Origin: Sphingomonas leidyi
Lineage (GTDB): Bacteria > Pseudomonadota > Alphaproteobacteria > Sphingomonadales > Sphingomonadaceae
DNA length: 64,000 nt
NCBI RefSeq assembly: GCF_011761945.1
Contig: NZ_JAASQV010000004.1
Location: forward strand, 245,232-309,231
Reading direction: 5' to 3'
Below, piece after piece: positions 53,376 to 62,254 of this stretch (within the stretch, counting starts at the first letter, position 1; each line of letters opens with the position of its first letter). The notes beneath the pieces were generated by a model. That model had not been told where the DNA came from. It was given only the letters and a program-made list of their open reading frames with translations, and did not search any database. The translations under genes and the position numbers were made by a program.

Positions 53376-54895
53376 ACGAGATCGATCGCCTTCGGCGCCG
53401 CGGCGTCCGGACGCTGGTCGTGGCGAGCTGGGCGACTGTCGGCGTGGTCTTCCTGCTCGGCCTGCTGCTCGGCAGCCAGCGCGAGTGGATGACTCTTTTG
53501 CTGGGTGCCGCGGCGAACATCGTCCCGACGATCGTCGCGCTGCGCCGCCGCTACGATGCCGCCGCGCGGCTGATCGTCGGCACGCTCGCCGCGATCCAGC
53601 CCGCGCTCGCCGTCTATGCGCTGACCGGCCATCCCTGGCAGATGGACTCGCACATGTATTTCTTCGTCGCGCTCTCGGGCCTGACGCTGCTCTACGACTG
53701 GCGGCCGATCGCGCTCGCCTGCGCGATGATCGCGATCCATCACATCGTCCTCCAGCTCGCGGTGCCTGCCTGGGTGTTCGAGGGCGGCGGCAACTTCGGA
53801 CGCGTCGTCTTCCATGCCGTGGCGGTGCTGCTCGAATTCGCGGTGCTCGCCTATCTCACCACCCAGCTCGTCCGCCTGATCGAGGCGCAGGCCGATGCCC
53901 GCGCCCAGAGCGACCGCTTCGCCGCGGATGCCACCGCACGACGCGACGATGCCGAGGCGGCGCTCACCGCGATGCGCGCCGCCGAATCGCGCGAGCGCGC
54001 CGAGCGCGCGCGCCGCGAGGCGAGCGAGCGCGACGCGACCGCCGAGCGCCGCCGCGAGATGCTGGCGCTCGCCACCGCCTTTCAGGATTCGGTCGCCGAG
54101 ACCGTGCGCGACGTCACCCGGGCCGCGAGCGACCTCGATCGCTCGGCCCATGCGCTCAATTCGCTGGCCCATACGGCGAGCGTGGAGCTCGCCGCGACCG
54201 CGCATATCGCCAGCCAGGCTTCGGACACCGCGGGCGGGCTCGCCAGCGGCGTGCGCCAGCTCACCGCCTCGATCGTGGCGATCGCCACCAGCGTCGACCA
54301 GCAGGCGAATCTGAGCGGCGCGGCGCGCGGCGTCTCGCGTTCGGGCGAGAATGCGGTGCGCGCACTGGCCGAGCGCGCGAACACCATCACCCGCTTCGCC
54401 GAATCGATCCAGGAGATCGCCGCCCGGACCAACCTGCTGGCGCTCAACGCCACGATCGAAGCGGCGCGTGCCGGCGATATCGGCCGCGGCTTCGCGGTGG
54501 TTGCGCACGAAGTGAAGGCACTCGCCAACCAGACCGGCTCCGCCACCGAGGAGATTCGCACCCTCGCCGGCACCGTCCAGGGCGGCGCCACCCTGGCGCA
54601 CGGCGCGCTCGACGAGATCGCCGCCACCGTCGCCGAGGTTGCCGCGGCCGCGGAAGCGATCCGCAGCGAAGTCGACGGGCAGCGCCAGGCCGCGGGCATG
54701 ATCGAAGCGACTGCCCACGACACGGCCATGGGCGCCACCCGCATGGCCGAGCGGATCGGCGCCGTCGCCACCGTGGCAAGCGACACCGAGGCGCTGTCCG
54801 ACCGGGTCTCCAGCGCCGCGACCGGGCTTTCCGAGGCCGCAGTGGCGCTGGAAGCGGCGACCGACAAGTTCATCGCCCAGCTCAAGGCGGCGTGA
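53372..54895 (+). CDS. Methyl-accepting chemotaxis protein with multi-span N-terminus
   Basis: A 507-residue chemoreceptor. Residues 15-175 contain about six membrane segments instead of a large periplasmic ligand domain. A coiled coil follows, then the signalling tip IQEIAARTNLLALNATIEAARAGDIGRGFAVVAHEVKALANQT, which is the diagnostic MCP sequence. It probably senses something in or near the membrane. No CheA/W/Y or flagellar genes are adjacent. The ATG overlaps the stop of the upstream gene. Confidence 0.9.
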   Translation: MNEIDRLRRRGVRTLVVASWATVGVVFLLGLLLGSQREWMTLLLGAAANIVPTIVALRRRYDAAARLIVGTLAAIQPALAVYALTGHPWQMDSHMYFFVALSGLTLLYDWRPIALACAMIAIHHIVLQLAVPAWVFEGGGNFGRVVFHAVAVLLEFAVLAYLTTQLVRLIEAQADARAQSDRFAADATARRDDAEAALTAMRAAESRERAERARREASERDATAERRREMLALATAFQDSVAETVRDVTRAASDLDRSAHALNSLAHTASVELAATAHIASQASDTAGGLASGVRQLTASIVAIATSVDQQANLSGAARGVSRSGENAVRALAERANTITRFAESIQEIAARTNLLALNATIEAARAGDIGRGFAVVAHEVKALANQTGSATEEIRTLAGTVQGGATLAHGALDEIAATVAEVAAAAEAIRSEVDGQRQAAGMIEATAHDTAMGATRMAERIGAVATVASDTEALSDRVSSAATGLSEAAVALEAATDKFIAQLKAA

Positions 54896-54901
54896 TTCCC
54901 A

Positions 54902-54932
54902 AATTCCTCCCCGGCAAGCCGGAGGAGGAATT
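54902..54932. repeat. CCTCC/GGAGG-type hairpin after the chemoreceptor
   Basis: AATTCCTCCCCGGC and GCCGGAGGAGGAATT form a stem with one bulge and a 2-nt loop. Same style as the other CCTCC intergenic hairpins in the window. Confidence 0.5.
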
Positions 54933-54947
54933 GGACGGCTCCATCCC

Positions 54948-54977
54948 TTGCGCCCCTCACCCCGCACCCCCTATACG
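54948..54977 (+). promoter_or_regulatory. Candidate promoter of parE
   Basis: TTGCGC, an 18-base spacer and TATACG, six bases before the parE ATG. Transcription would start at about the A of the ATG, so the mRNA would be leaderless; no ribosome binding site is seen. Confidence 0.5.
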
Positions 54978-54983
54978 TTCTCC

Positions 54984-56966
54984 ATGGCCGCTGAAGACCT
55001 GTTTGCCGCGCCGGGCGTGCCCTCCGGCACCTATGACGCCTCCTCGATCGAAGTCCTCGAAGGGCTGGAGCCGGTACGGCGCCGCCCGGGCATGTATATC
55101 GGCGGCACCGACGAACGCGCGCTGCACCATCTCGCCGCCGAGATCCTCGACAATGCGATGGACGAGGCGGTGGCCGGCCATGCCAACCGCATCGAAGTCA
55201 CGCTCGAGGCCGGCAACCGCATCACCATCGTCGACAATGGCCGCGGCATGCCGATCGATCCGCATCCGAAATTCCCCGACAAGTCGGCGCTCGAGGTGAT
55301 TCTCTCGATGCTTCACTCGGGCGGCAAATTCTCCGGCAAGGCCTATGCCACCAGCGGCGGCCTGCACGGCGTCGGCATCTCGGTGGTCAACGCGCTGTCG
55401 ATCGACACCACCGTGGAGGTCGCGCGCGACAAGCAGCTCTATCGCCAGCGCTTCAGCCAGGGGAAGACGCTGGGGCCGCTCGAGCATGTCGGCGGCACGC
55501 CCAACCGGCGCGGCACTTCCGTCAGCTTCGTACCCGATACCGAGATCTTCGGCGAGATGCTGTTCAAGCCGGGCCGGCTCTACAAGCTGGTCCGTTCCAA
55601 GGCCTATCTGTTCGCCGGCGTCGAGATCCGCTGGAAGTGCGACGCCGAGCTGATCGGCGACGAGACGCCGCCCGAAGCCGTGTTCCAGTTCCCCGGCGGC
55701 CTGGCCGACCATTTGAAGGAGCAGCTCGGCGCCCGCGAATGCGCCACCGCCGATTTCTTCGCCGGGCGCCAGGATTTCCCGGGTGAGCATAACGGCCGCG
55801 TCGAATGGGCAGTCGCCTGGCCGCTATGGTCCGACGGGTCGTACAGCTGGTACTGCAACACCATCCCGACGCCCGATGGCGGCACCCATGAGGCGGGCCT
55901 GCGCGCCGCGTTGACCAAGGGCATCCGTGCCTTTGGCGAACTGATCGGCAACAAGAAGGCCAAGGACATCACCGCGGACGACGTGATGACCGGTTCCGAG
56001 CTGATGTTGTCGGTCTTCATCCGCGATCCGCAATTCCAGTCGCAGACCAAGGACCGGCTGACCTCGCCCGAGGCAGCCGGCCTGGTCGAAAAGGCGGTGC
56101 GCGACCATTTCGACCATTTCCTCGCCGACAATATGGACCGCGGCAAGGCGCTGCTCGGCTATGTGCTCGAGCGGATGGACGACCGCCTGCGCCGCAAGCA
56201 GGAACGCGAGGTCAAGCGCAAGACCGCGACCAGCGCGCGCAAGCTCCGCCTGCCGGGCAAGCTCACCGATTGCTCGGCCGACGATCCGGCGGGCACCGAA
56301 CTGTTCATCGTCGAAGGCGATTCGGCCGGCGGTTCCGCCAAGCAGGCGCGCGACCGCAAGACCCAGGCGATCCTGCCGATCCGCGGCAAGATCCTGAACG
56401 TCGCCTCCGCCACCTCGGCGAAGATCCTGGCCAACCAGGAGATCGCCGACCTGATCCTCGCCATGGGCTGCGGCACCCGCAAGGATTGCGACCCCAGCAA
56501 CCTGCGCTACGAGCGCATCATCATCATGACCGACGCGGACGTGGACGGCGCCCATATCGCCACGCTGCTGATGACCTTCTTCTTCCAGGAGATGCCCGAC
56601 CTGGTCCGCCAGGGGCATCTCTATCTCGCCCAGCCGCCGCTCTATCGCCTGACGGTGGGCTCCAAGTCGCTCTATGCGCGCGACGACGCGCACCGGCTCG
56701 AGATCGAGACGACGGCGTTCAAGGGCAAGAAGGTGGAGGTCAGCCGTTTCAAGGGCCTGGGCGAAATGAACCCGAACCAGCTCAAGGAAACCACCATGGA
56801 CCCGGCGACCCGGGGCCTGCTGCGCATCACCCTGCCCCAGGAATATGAGGAGCGTGCCGGGGTGAAGGATCTGGTGGATCGCCTCATGGGCAACAATCCC
56901 GCCCATCGTTTCGCCTTCATCCAGGAGAACGCGGCACGGCTCGACGAGGAAGTGATCGACGCCTGA
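54984..56966 (+). CDS. parE: DNA topoisomerase IV subunit B
   Basis: A 660-residue GHKL ATPase subunit that supplies energy for decatenation. Landmarks: EPVRRRPGMYIGGTDERALHHLAAEILDNAMDEA, IVDNGRGMPIDPHPK, TSGGLHGVGISVVNALS, and the TOPRIM part FIVEGDSAGGSAKQARDRKTQAILPIRGKILNV with MTDADVDGAHIATLL. The size and sequence favour ParE over GyrB. The ATG was placed at MAAEDLFAAPG. Confidence 0.95.
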   Translation: MAAEDLFAAPGVPSGTYDASSIEVLEGLEPVRRRPGMYIGGTDERALHHLAAEILDNAMDEAVAGHANRIEVTLEAGNRITIVDNGRGMPIDPHPKFPDKSALEVILSMLHSGGKFSGKAYATSGGLHGVGISVVNALSIDTTVEVARDKQLYRQRFSQGKTLGPLEHVGGTPNRRGTSVSFVPDTEIFGEMLFKPGRLYKLVRSKAYLFAGVEIRWKCDAELIGDETPPEAVFQFPGGLADHLKEQLGARECATADFFAGRQDFPGEHNGRVEWAVAWPLWSDGSYSWYCNTIPTPDGGTHEAGLRAALTKGIRAFGELIGNKKAKDITADDVMTGSELMLSVFIRDPQFQSQTKDRLTSPEAAGLVEKAVRDHFDHFLADNMDRGKALLGYVLERMDDRLRRKQEREVKRKTATSARKLRLPGKLTDCSADDPAGTELFIVEGDSAGGSAKQARDRKTQAILPIRGKILNVASATSAKILANQEIADLILAMGCGTRKDCDPSNLRYERIIIMTDADVDGAHIATLLMTFFFQEMPDLVRQGHLYLAQPPLYRLTVGSKSLYARDDAHRLEIETTAFKGKKVEVSRFKGLGEMNPNQLKETTMDPATRGLLRITLPQEYEERAGVKDLVDRLMGNNPAHRFAFIQENAARLDEEVIDA

Positions 56967-56987
56967 AAGGGTTCGCGCCCCCTCCCG

Positions 56988-57013
56988 CGTCATCCCGCCT
57001 TCGCGGGGATGGC
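56988..57013. repeat. REP-like intergenic repeat, copy 4
   Basis: GCGTCATCCCGCC-TTC-GCGGGGATGGCC just after parE, closely matching the copy at 34991. The copies in the window differ mostly in the loop. Confidence 0.65.
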
Positions 57014-57093
57014 CGGGCGGGAAATGTGCAGCAATAATCTTGATATCATGATTTACCTCGCGTAGAAGCAGCGCGTCCACAGCCGCCGAGGCA

Positions 57094-58401
57094 ATGATGC
57101 GCCTGCTCCCGCTTCTCGCCGCTTTCCTGCTCGCCGCACCCGCTTCCGCGCAGACTGCCCCGCCGCAGCCGGTTCGGGCCGACCCCGCCTTCACCCTGCG
57201 GCTCGGGGAGCTGATCGCGATCCTGAACGGAGGCGGGGACTATGCCGGCTATTTCACGCCCGCCTTCCAGGAGAAAGTGCCGCAGGCGATGCTCCAGAGC
57301 GTCACCGCGCAGCTGATCGCCGCCAACGGCAAGCCGCTCGCGATCCTCGGCGTGACGCAGGAGACGCCGTGGCGGGCCAATATCCGCGTCCAGTATGAGA
57401 AAGCGGTGGCGAACGTCCTCCTCGTGGCCGACCCGGCGCCGCCGCACCGGGTGGGCGGGCTGCTCGTCCGCGGATTCGAGAGTGCCGAGAAGACGCTGCC
57501 GCAAGTCGAAAGCGCCCTTGCCGCCCTGCCCGGCGATATCGGCTATGCGATCGCGAAGCTGGGCAGCGGTGCGCCGCAGCCGCTCGCCGGCCGCAATGCC
57601 GACAAGCCCTATGCGATCGGATCGGCGTTCAAGCTGGTGATCCTCGCCGAGCTGGTCCGCGCCACCAATGCCGGCGAGCGCAAATGGGACGATCTCGTCA
57701 CGCTCGACGGCGGCATGCTGCCCGGTGGCGGCTACACCATGAAGCCCAAGGGCACGCAGGTGACCCTGCGCGAGCTCGCCACCCAGATGATCTCGATCAG
57801 CGACAACAGCGCGACCGACATCCTGCTCCAGCATCTCGGCCGCGCGAAGGTCGAGGCGATGATGCCGGTGCTCGGCATCGCCGATCCGGCGCGCAATCGG
57901 CCCTTTCTGGGTACGCTCGACGTCTTCCGGCTGAAGGGCGTCGCCGGACTGGGCGACCGCTATCTGGCGCTGGACGAGGCCGGGCGCCGCAAGCTGCTTG
58001 AAGGGGAAGTAGCCGGCATCCCGCCGATCCTGATCGACGCGACCAGCTTCACCCGGAAGATCCCCAACCGCATCGACACGCTCGAATGGTTCGAGACCCC
58101 GAACGATCTGGTCCGGGTGATGGACTGGCTGCGGCGGAACACCGAGGGCATGGCCGGCACCGACGCACGCAGGATCCTGTCCACCAATCCGGGCGTCAGC
58201 CCCGATGTGCGCGGCAAGTGGCAATGGATCGGCTACAAGGGCGGATCGGAACCCGGCGTGATGAACATGACCCTGCTGCTCCAGGCGCGGAACGGCGACT
58301 GGTACGTCGTCACGGGCAGCTGGAACGATGTGCAGAAGGCCGTCGACGAGAGCCGCTTCGCCTCGCTGATCGGCAAGGCGGCGGAGCTGACCGCGCCTTA
58401 G
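57094..58401 (+). CDS. Secreted serine hydrolase, class A beta-lactamase-like
   Basis: A 435-residue protein with signal peptide (LLPLLAAFLLAAPASAQ). An N-terminal alpha-beta domain (30-145) is followed by a class A-like fold with SAFK (S177-K180), SDN (S236-N238) and KGG (K382-G384). These are the three catalytic motifs of the serine beta-lactamase/penicillin-binding-protein superfamily. The extra N-terminal domain is typical of non-resistance serine hydrolases in this superfamily, so antibiotic resistance should not be assumed. Two start codons lie side by side (MMR). Confidence 0.85.
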   Translation: MMRLLPLLAAFLLAAPASAQTAPPQPVRADPAFTLRLGELIAILNGGGDYAGYFTPAFQEKVPQAMLQSVTAQLIAANGKPLAILGVTQETPWRANIRVQYEKAVANVLLVADPAPPHRVGGLLVRGFESAEKTLPQVESALAALPGDIGYAIAKLGSGAPQPLAGRNADKPYAIGSAFKLVILAELVRATNAGERKWDDLVTLDGGMLPGGGYTMKPKGTQVTLRELATQMISISDNSATDILLQHLGRAKVEAMMPVLGIADPARNRPFLGTLDVFRLKGVAGLGDRYLALDEAGRRKLLEGEVAGIPPILIDATSFTRKIPNRIDTLEWFETPNDLVRVMDWLRRNTEGMAGTDARRILSTNPGVSPDVRGKWQWIGYKGGSEPGVMNMTLLLQARNGDWYVVTGSWNDVQKAVDESRFASLIGKAAELTAP

Positions 58402-58438
58402 CTGATGGCACGTCAAGCAACGAATTTGCGGAAGCTGA

Positions 58439-58534
58439 TCCCCGGCGAAGGGCGGGCCCCGGTTGCCACGTCGTTCGAGAGGTTCGACCGCCCAAACAGC
58501 CGCCCCGATACTGGGCCCCGCCCTTCGCCGGGGA
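58439..58534. repeat. 96-bp element with 18-bp perfect terminal inverted repeats
   Basis: TCCCCGGCGAAGGGCGGG at 58439-58456 and its exact inverse complement at 58517-58534 flank 60 bp. The element lies in the 167-bp gap between two convergent genes. It may be a small non-autonomous mobile element remnant or a bidirectional terminator. Confidence 0.65.
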
Positions 58535-58567
58535 GCTGCTGCAGCTAGATGCCGGTTGCCCCGGATC

Positions 58568-58831
58568 CTAAATCTCTCCGCGCATCCGCCGCTTGTGATA
58601 TTTGGTGCGCATGCCGATCCCCATCAGCATCAACGCGAAGCCCGTGACGATGGCCGCCAGCGTGACGAGGTTCGGAATCGGCGTCCAATAGGCGTTGATC
58701 AAGATCAGCGCCGACCCGATCACCGCCAGCGCCACGCCCAGGCGGCGCGGCCCCTTGGCCACCTGCATCAGCTCGCGACGATAGGCGCTGCGCTGCTCGG
58801 GATCGCGCAGATCGGGGATCGGCCGGCTCAA
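58568..58831 (-). CDS. Small two-helix membrane protein
   Basis: An 87-residue protein with two membrane segments (LGVALAVIGSALILINAYW and LVTLAAIVTGFALMLMGIGM). The N-terminus has IPDLRDPEQRSAYRRELM, and the tail is basic (TKYHKRRMR). Function unknown. The ATG overlaps the stop of the AIM24 gene by four bases. Confidence 0.75.
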   Translation of the reverse strand: MSRPIPDLRDPEQRSAYRRELMQVAKGPRRLGVALAVIGSALILINAYWTPIPNLVTLAAIVTGFALMLMGIGMRTKYHKRRMRGEI

Positions 58832-59661
58832 CGATTGCCTCCGATCAGGTCGCCAAGCCCGCCCAGCACCGAGCCTTCGCCGCGATTCTGCCCGCCATGG
58901 CTGCTCGCCGCCGCCATCATCCGCCCGGCTAGGCGGGAGAAGGGCAGCGACTGGATCCAGACCTTGCCCGGGCCGCGCAACCGCGCGAAGAACAAGCCCT
59001 CGCCGCCGAAGATCGCGCTGCGCACCCCGCCGGCGCCGACCAGGTCGAACTCCACCGAAGGGGTGAAGGCGGCGACGCAGCCAGTGTCGACGTGGAGCTC
59101 CTCGTCCGCCGCCAGCTCGCGCTCGACGACCATGCCGCCGAACTGGACGAACACCCAGCCATCGCCGTCGAGCTTCTGCATGATGAAGCCCTCGCCGCCG
59201 AACAGGCCGGTCATGATCCGCCGCTGAAACGCGATGCCCATCGACACGCCCTTGGCCGCACAGAGGAACGCGTCCTTCTGGCAGATCAGCGTGCCGCCGA
59301 CCGAATCGAGCTTCAGCGGCACGATCGCGCCCGGCACCGGCGCCGCGAAGGCAACGCGCGCCTTGCCCGAACCGTTATGGGTGAAGACGGTGGTGAACAG
59401 GCTCTCGCCGGTGACCAGCCGCTTGCCGGCGCCGAGCAGCGCGCCCATGAAGCCGCCGCCCTGCCCGCCGCTGCCGTCGCCGAACACGGTGGTCATCCCC
59501 ACCGCGGCGTCCTTCCACACCAGCGCGCCCGCCTCCGCCACCGCGCTCTCGCCCGGATCGAGCTCGATCTCGACGAACTGAAGCTCCTGTCCCTTGATCT
59601 CGAAATCGATGTCGTCGGCAATGCCGGCGCTGCGGCTATGGCTCCAAGGGCTTTGCGGCAT
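58828..59661 (-). CDS. AIM24 / TIGR00266-family protein
   Basis: A 277-residue protein. It has the AIM24 beta-helix-like pattern: FVEIELDPGESAVAEAGALVWKD, RLVTGESLFTTVFTHNGSGKARVAFAAP, IFGGEGLFFARLRGPGKVWIQSLPFSRLA. No function is firmly known for the bacterial family. The C-terminus is Gly-rich. It is upstream of a small membrane protein with ATGA overlap. Confidence 0.88.
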   Translation of the reverse strand: MPQSPWSHSRSAGIADDIDFEIKGQELQFVEIELDPGESAVAEAGALVWKDAAVGMTTVFGDGSGGQGGGFMGALLGAGKRLVTGESLFTTVFTHNGSGKARVAFAAPVPGAIVPLKLDSVGGTLICQKDAFLCAAKGVSMGIAFQRRIMTGLFGGEGFIMQKLDGDGWVFVQFGGMVVERELAADEELHVDTGCVAAFTPSVEFDLVGAGGVRSAIFGGEGLFFARLRGPGKVWIQSLPFSRLAGRMMAAASSHGGQNRGEGSVLGGLGDLIGGNR

Positions 59662-59751
59662 GGGTGTTCGCTCCTGCGGTTTTGCGCCTCCTTATCCGGC
59701 TTCGCCGCACCGATGAAGGCCGATGCGCATCGGCCCGCGATCGGAGCGCGC

Positions 59752-60543
59752 TCACGCCGCCAGCGCGTCGACCAGCGTCTTCACCTTCTTCTGCCGCCAC
59801 TGGGGCAAGGGCGCGACCAGCCAATAGCCGAGCTTCGAACTCTTGGGCTCGCCGACGACGACGACCCGGCCCGATTCGATGTCGCTACGGGCCAGCAGCT
59901 CGGGCACGGTGGCGCGGCCCAGCCCCTCGGCCGCCGCGTCGAGCGCAAGCCCGGCATCCGCGACCCGCACCAGCGAGCCGGCATCCTCGGCCATGCAACC
60001 GGGCCACGAGATGCGCACGTCGATGCTGCCGCCCGGCCGCTCGACCGTGACCATCCCGTCGCTCTCCAGCGCCTCGCCCTCATGCTCGCCGGGCCCTTCG
60101 CCCCAGCGGATCGCGAGATCGAGATTGGCTTCGGTGAAGTCGATCGCCTCGTCCGCGGGGACGAGCATGAAGCGCAGGTCGCTGTCCTCGCGCGCGATCT
60201 CGGCCAGGCGCGGCATCAGCCATTTCGCGGTCAGGTCGCGCGGCGCGGCGATGGTCAGCGACTTGGACGATTGCCCCGCCTGCATCGCGCGCACGCTTTC
60301 CTCGAACTGGAGGAAGCCCGCCCGCAGCGCCGCCAGCCCCGCCTCGGCCTCCGGCGTCAGCTCCAGCCCCTTGGTGGTACGGCGGAACAGGACGACGCCC
60401 AGCGTGTCCTCGAGCGCGCGGATCTGCTGGCCGACCGCCGCCGGCGTCACCGCCAGCTCGTCCGCCGCGCGGGTGAAGCTCAAATGCCGCGCCGCCGCGT
60501 CGAGCACGCGCAGGCCGTTGAGGGGGAGATGCGTCCGCTTCAT
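59752..60543 (-). CDS. LysR-family regulator, GcvA-like
   Basis: A 263-residue LysR protein. The N-terminal helix-turn-helix is LNGLRVLDAAARHLSFTRAADELAVTPAAVGQQIRALEDTLG, and VGQQI is the GcvA-type variant of the usual SQ. The effector domain is shorter than the usual 200 residues, so some loops are missing, but the frame is intact. Its ATG overlaps apaG by four bases. The target is unknown. Confidence 0.88.
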   Translation of the reverse strand: MKRTHLPLNGLRVLDAAARHLSFTRAADELAVTPAAVGQQIRALEDTLGVVLFRRTTKGLELTPEAEAGLAALRAGFLQFEESVRAMQAGQSSKSLTIAAPRDLTAKWLMPRLAEIAREDSDLRFMLVPADEAIDFTEANLDLAIRWGEGPGEHEGEALESDGMVTVERPGGSIDVRISWPGCMAEDAGSLVRVADAGLALDAAAEGLGRATVPELLARSDIESGRVVVVGEPKSSKLGYWLVAPLPQWRQKKVKTLVDALAA

Positions 60544-60941
60544 TCCGCCACCGCCGGCGCCGTGAGTGCGAATTTGGGGATGGCGACGTCGAACGCCGAG
60601 CCGTCCTCTCCGATCATGTGATAGCTGCCCTGCATGTTCCCCATCGGCGTGCTCAGCGGGCAGCCCGAGACATAGTCGAAGCTCGCCCCCGGCGCGATCA
60701 TCGGTTGCTCGCCGACCACGCCTTCGCCTTCCACCGTGTGGCGCGCGCCCCGGCCGTCGGTGATGATCCAGTGCCGCGTCAGCAGCTGCACCGTCATCGG
60801 CCCGCTATTCTCGATGCGGATGTGATAGGCCCAGAACCAGCGGCCGCGATCGGGCTCGCTCTGCTCGGGCAGATAGCTCACCGACACGCGCACGGTGATC
60901 CCGCGCGTTTCCGCCGCATCGGTGAACAATGCGTCCATCAC
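60540..60941 (-). CDS. apaG: ApaG
   Basis: A 133-residue ApaG domain protein (RGITVRVSVSYLPEQSEPDRGRWFWAYHIRIEN; RHWIITDGRGARHTVEGEGVVGEQP; MQGSYHM). The family has a fibronectin III-like fold and unclear function. The start overlaps the metZ stop by four bases (or one residue later). Confidence 0.9.
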   Translation of the reverse strand: MMDALFTDAAETRGITVRVSVSYLPEQSEPDRGRWFWAYHIRIENSGPMTVQLLTRHWIITDGRGARHTVEGEGVVGEQPMIAPGASFDYVSGCPLSTPMGNMQGSYHMIGEDGSAFDVAIPKFALTAPAVAE

Positions 60942-62146
60942 AAGCCGGCGGCCCTCAGCGCCTGGTCCAGATCGGCGATCACGTCCTCGGAATCCTCCAG
61001 CCCGACATTGAGCCGCAGCATGCCCTCGGTCACGCCCATCTCCAAGCGCTTCTCCTCGGCCACGCTCGAATGGGTGGTGGAGGCCGGATGCGTCATCAGA
61101 GAGCGCGAATCACCGATATTGTTCGAGATGTCGACCAGCTCGAGCGCATCGAGCAGCGCGTGCGCCTGTGTGCGGCCGCCATCGACCTCGAACGAGAAGA
61201 TCGGGCCGGCCGCCTCCATCTGGCGGTTGAACAGATTGTGCTGCGGGTGGCTCGGCAGCGCCGGGAAGTTGATCCGGGGCACCCGCTGCTCGAGGAAGCT
61301 GCCCACCTTCAGCGCATTCTCGCTCTGCCGGCGGATACGCAGGTCGAGCGTCTCCAGCCCCTTGAGCACCACCCAGGCGTTGAACGGCGACAAGGTCGGC
61401 CCGGTGTTGCGGGTGAAGGGCAGCAGCACGTCGTTGATGAAGGCGGCGGAGCCGGCGACCGCACCGGCGAGCACGCGGCCCTGCCCGTCCATCATCTTGG
61501 TCGCCGAATAGGCCACCACGTCCGCGCCGAATTCGAGCGGGCGCTGCAGCGCGGGCGTGGCGAAGGCATTGTCGACCACGCTGGTGATGCCGTGCTTCCG
61601 GGCAATGCCGCACACCGCTTCCAGGTCGACCACGTCCATCGTCGGGTTGGCCGGCGTCTCGAAGAAGAAGACCTTGGTGTTCGGGCGTACCGCGTCCGCG
61701 AACTGCTGCGGATCGCGCGCGTCGATCACCGTCGTCTCCACGCCGAAGCGCGGGAGCAGGCTGTCGGTCAGCCAGCGGCAGGAACCGAAGGCGGCGCGGC
61801 CCTGGACGATATGGTCGCCCGCACTGACCTGGCACAGGATCGCCGCCGTCATCGCCGCCATGCCCGAGGACATGGTGCGGCAGGCCTCGGCGCCTTCGAG
61901 CAGGGCGATCCGCTCCTCGAGCATCTCCACCGTCGGGTTCTGCAGGCGCGAATAGGTCATGCCCTGCTGCTCGCCCGCGAAGCGCGCGGCGGCGTCGCCC
62001 GCGCAATCATAGGCATAGCCGGACGTGAGGAACATCGCCTCGCTCGTCTCGCCCCATTCGGAACGCGCGGTGCCCCCGCGCACGGCCTGGGTGGCGGGTT
62101 TCCAGTTGCGGGTTACGCTGCGGTCTTGGCCGGTACGACGCTTCAT
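60938..62146 (-). CDS. metZ: O-succinylhomoserine sulfhydrylase
   Basis: A 402-residue Cys/Met metabolism PLP enzyme. The start MKRRTGQDRSVTRNWKPATQAVRGG fits the MetZ pattern; YSRLQNPTVEMLEERIALLEGAEACRTMSSGMAAM and the PLP Lys in YSATKMMDGQGRVLAG (a MetZ-type DGQGR) are diagnostic. It should make homocysteine from O-succinylhomoserine and sulfide. No recognised riboswitch lies upstream. It is divergent from the PMT gene. Confidence 0.92.
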   Translation of the reverse strand: MKRRTGQDRSVTRNWKPATQAVRGGTARSEWGETSEAMFLTSGYAYDCAGDAAARFAGEQQGMTYSRLQNPTVEMLEERIALLEGAEACRTMSSGMAAMTAAILCQVSAGDHIVQGRAAFGSCRWLTDSLLPRFGVETTVIDARDPQQFADAVRPNTKVFFFETPANPTMDVVDLEAVCGIARKHGITSVVDNAFATPALQRPLEFGADVVAYSATKMMDGQGRVLAGAVAGSAAFINDVLLPFTRNTGPTLSPFNAWVVLKGLETLDLRIRRQSENALKVGSFLEQRVPRINFPALPSHPQHNLFNRQMEAAGPIFSFEVDGGRTQAHALLDALELVDISNNIGDSRSLMTHPASTTHSSVAEEKRLEMGVTEGMLRLNVGLEDSEDVIADLDQALRAAGL

Positions 62147-62254
62147 AGTGCGAGATGCTTTGCGGCTGAGGGGACGGGGCGTCAACACCGCTCGTCACTT
62201 GGGCGCCGACAAGTCCTGCTTCGTCGCTCCGCGGATCCGGAAACCAAGTTCAGC

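Noticed and set aside
57094..58401. Antibiotic-resistance beta-lactamase call
   Set aside because: The catalytic motifs fit the superfamily, but the extra N-terminal domain is more typical of general serine hydrolases, so resistance is not claimed.
62147..62254. SAM-II or SAM/SAH riboswitch upstream of metZ
   Set aside because: The conserved cores of these riboswitches were not found in the short divergent region.
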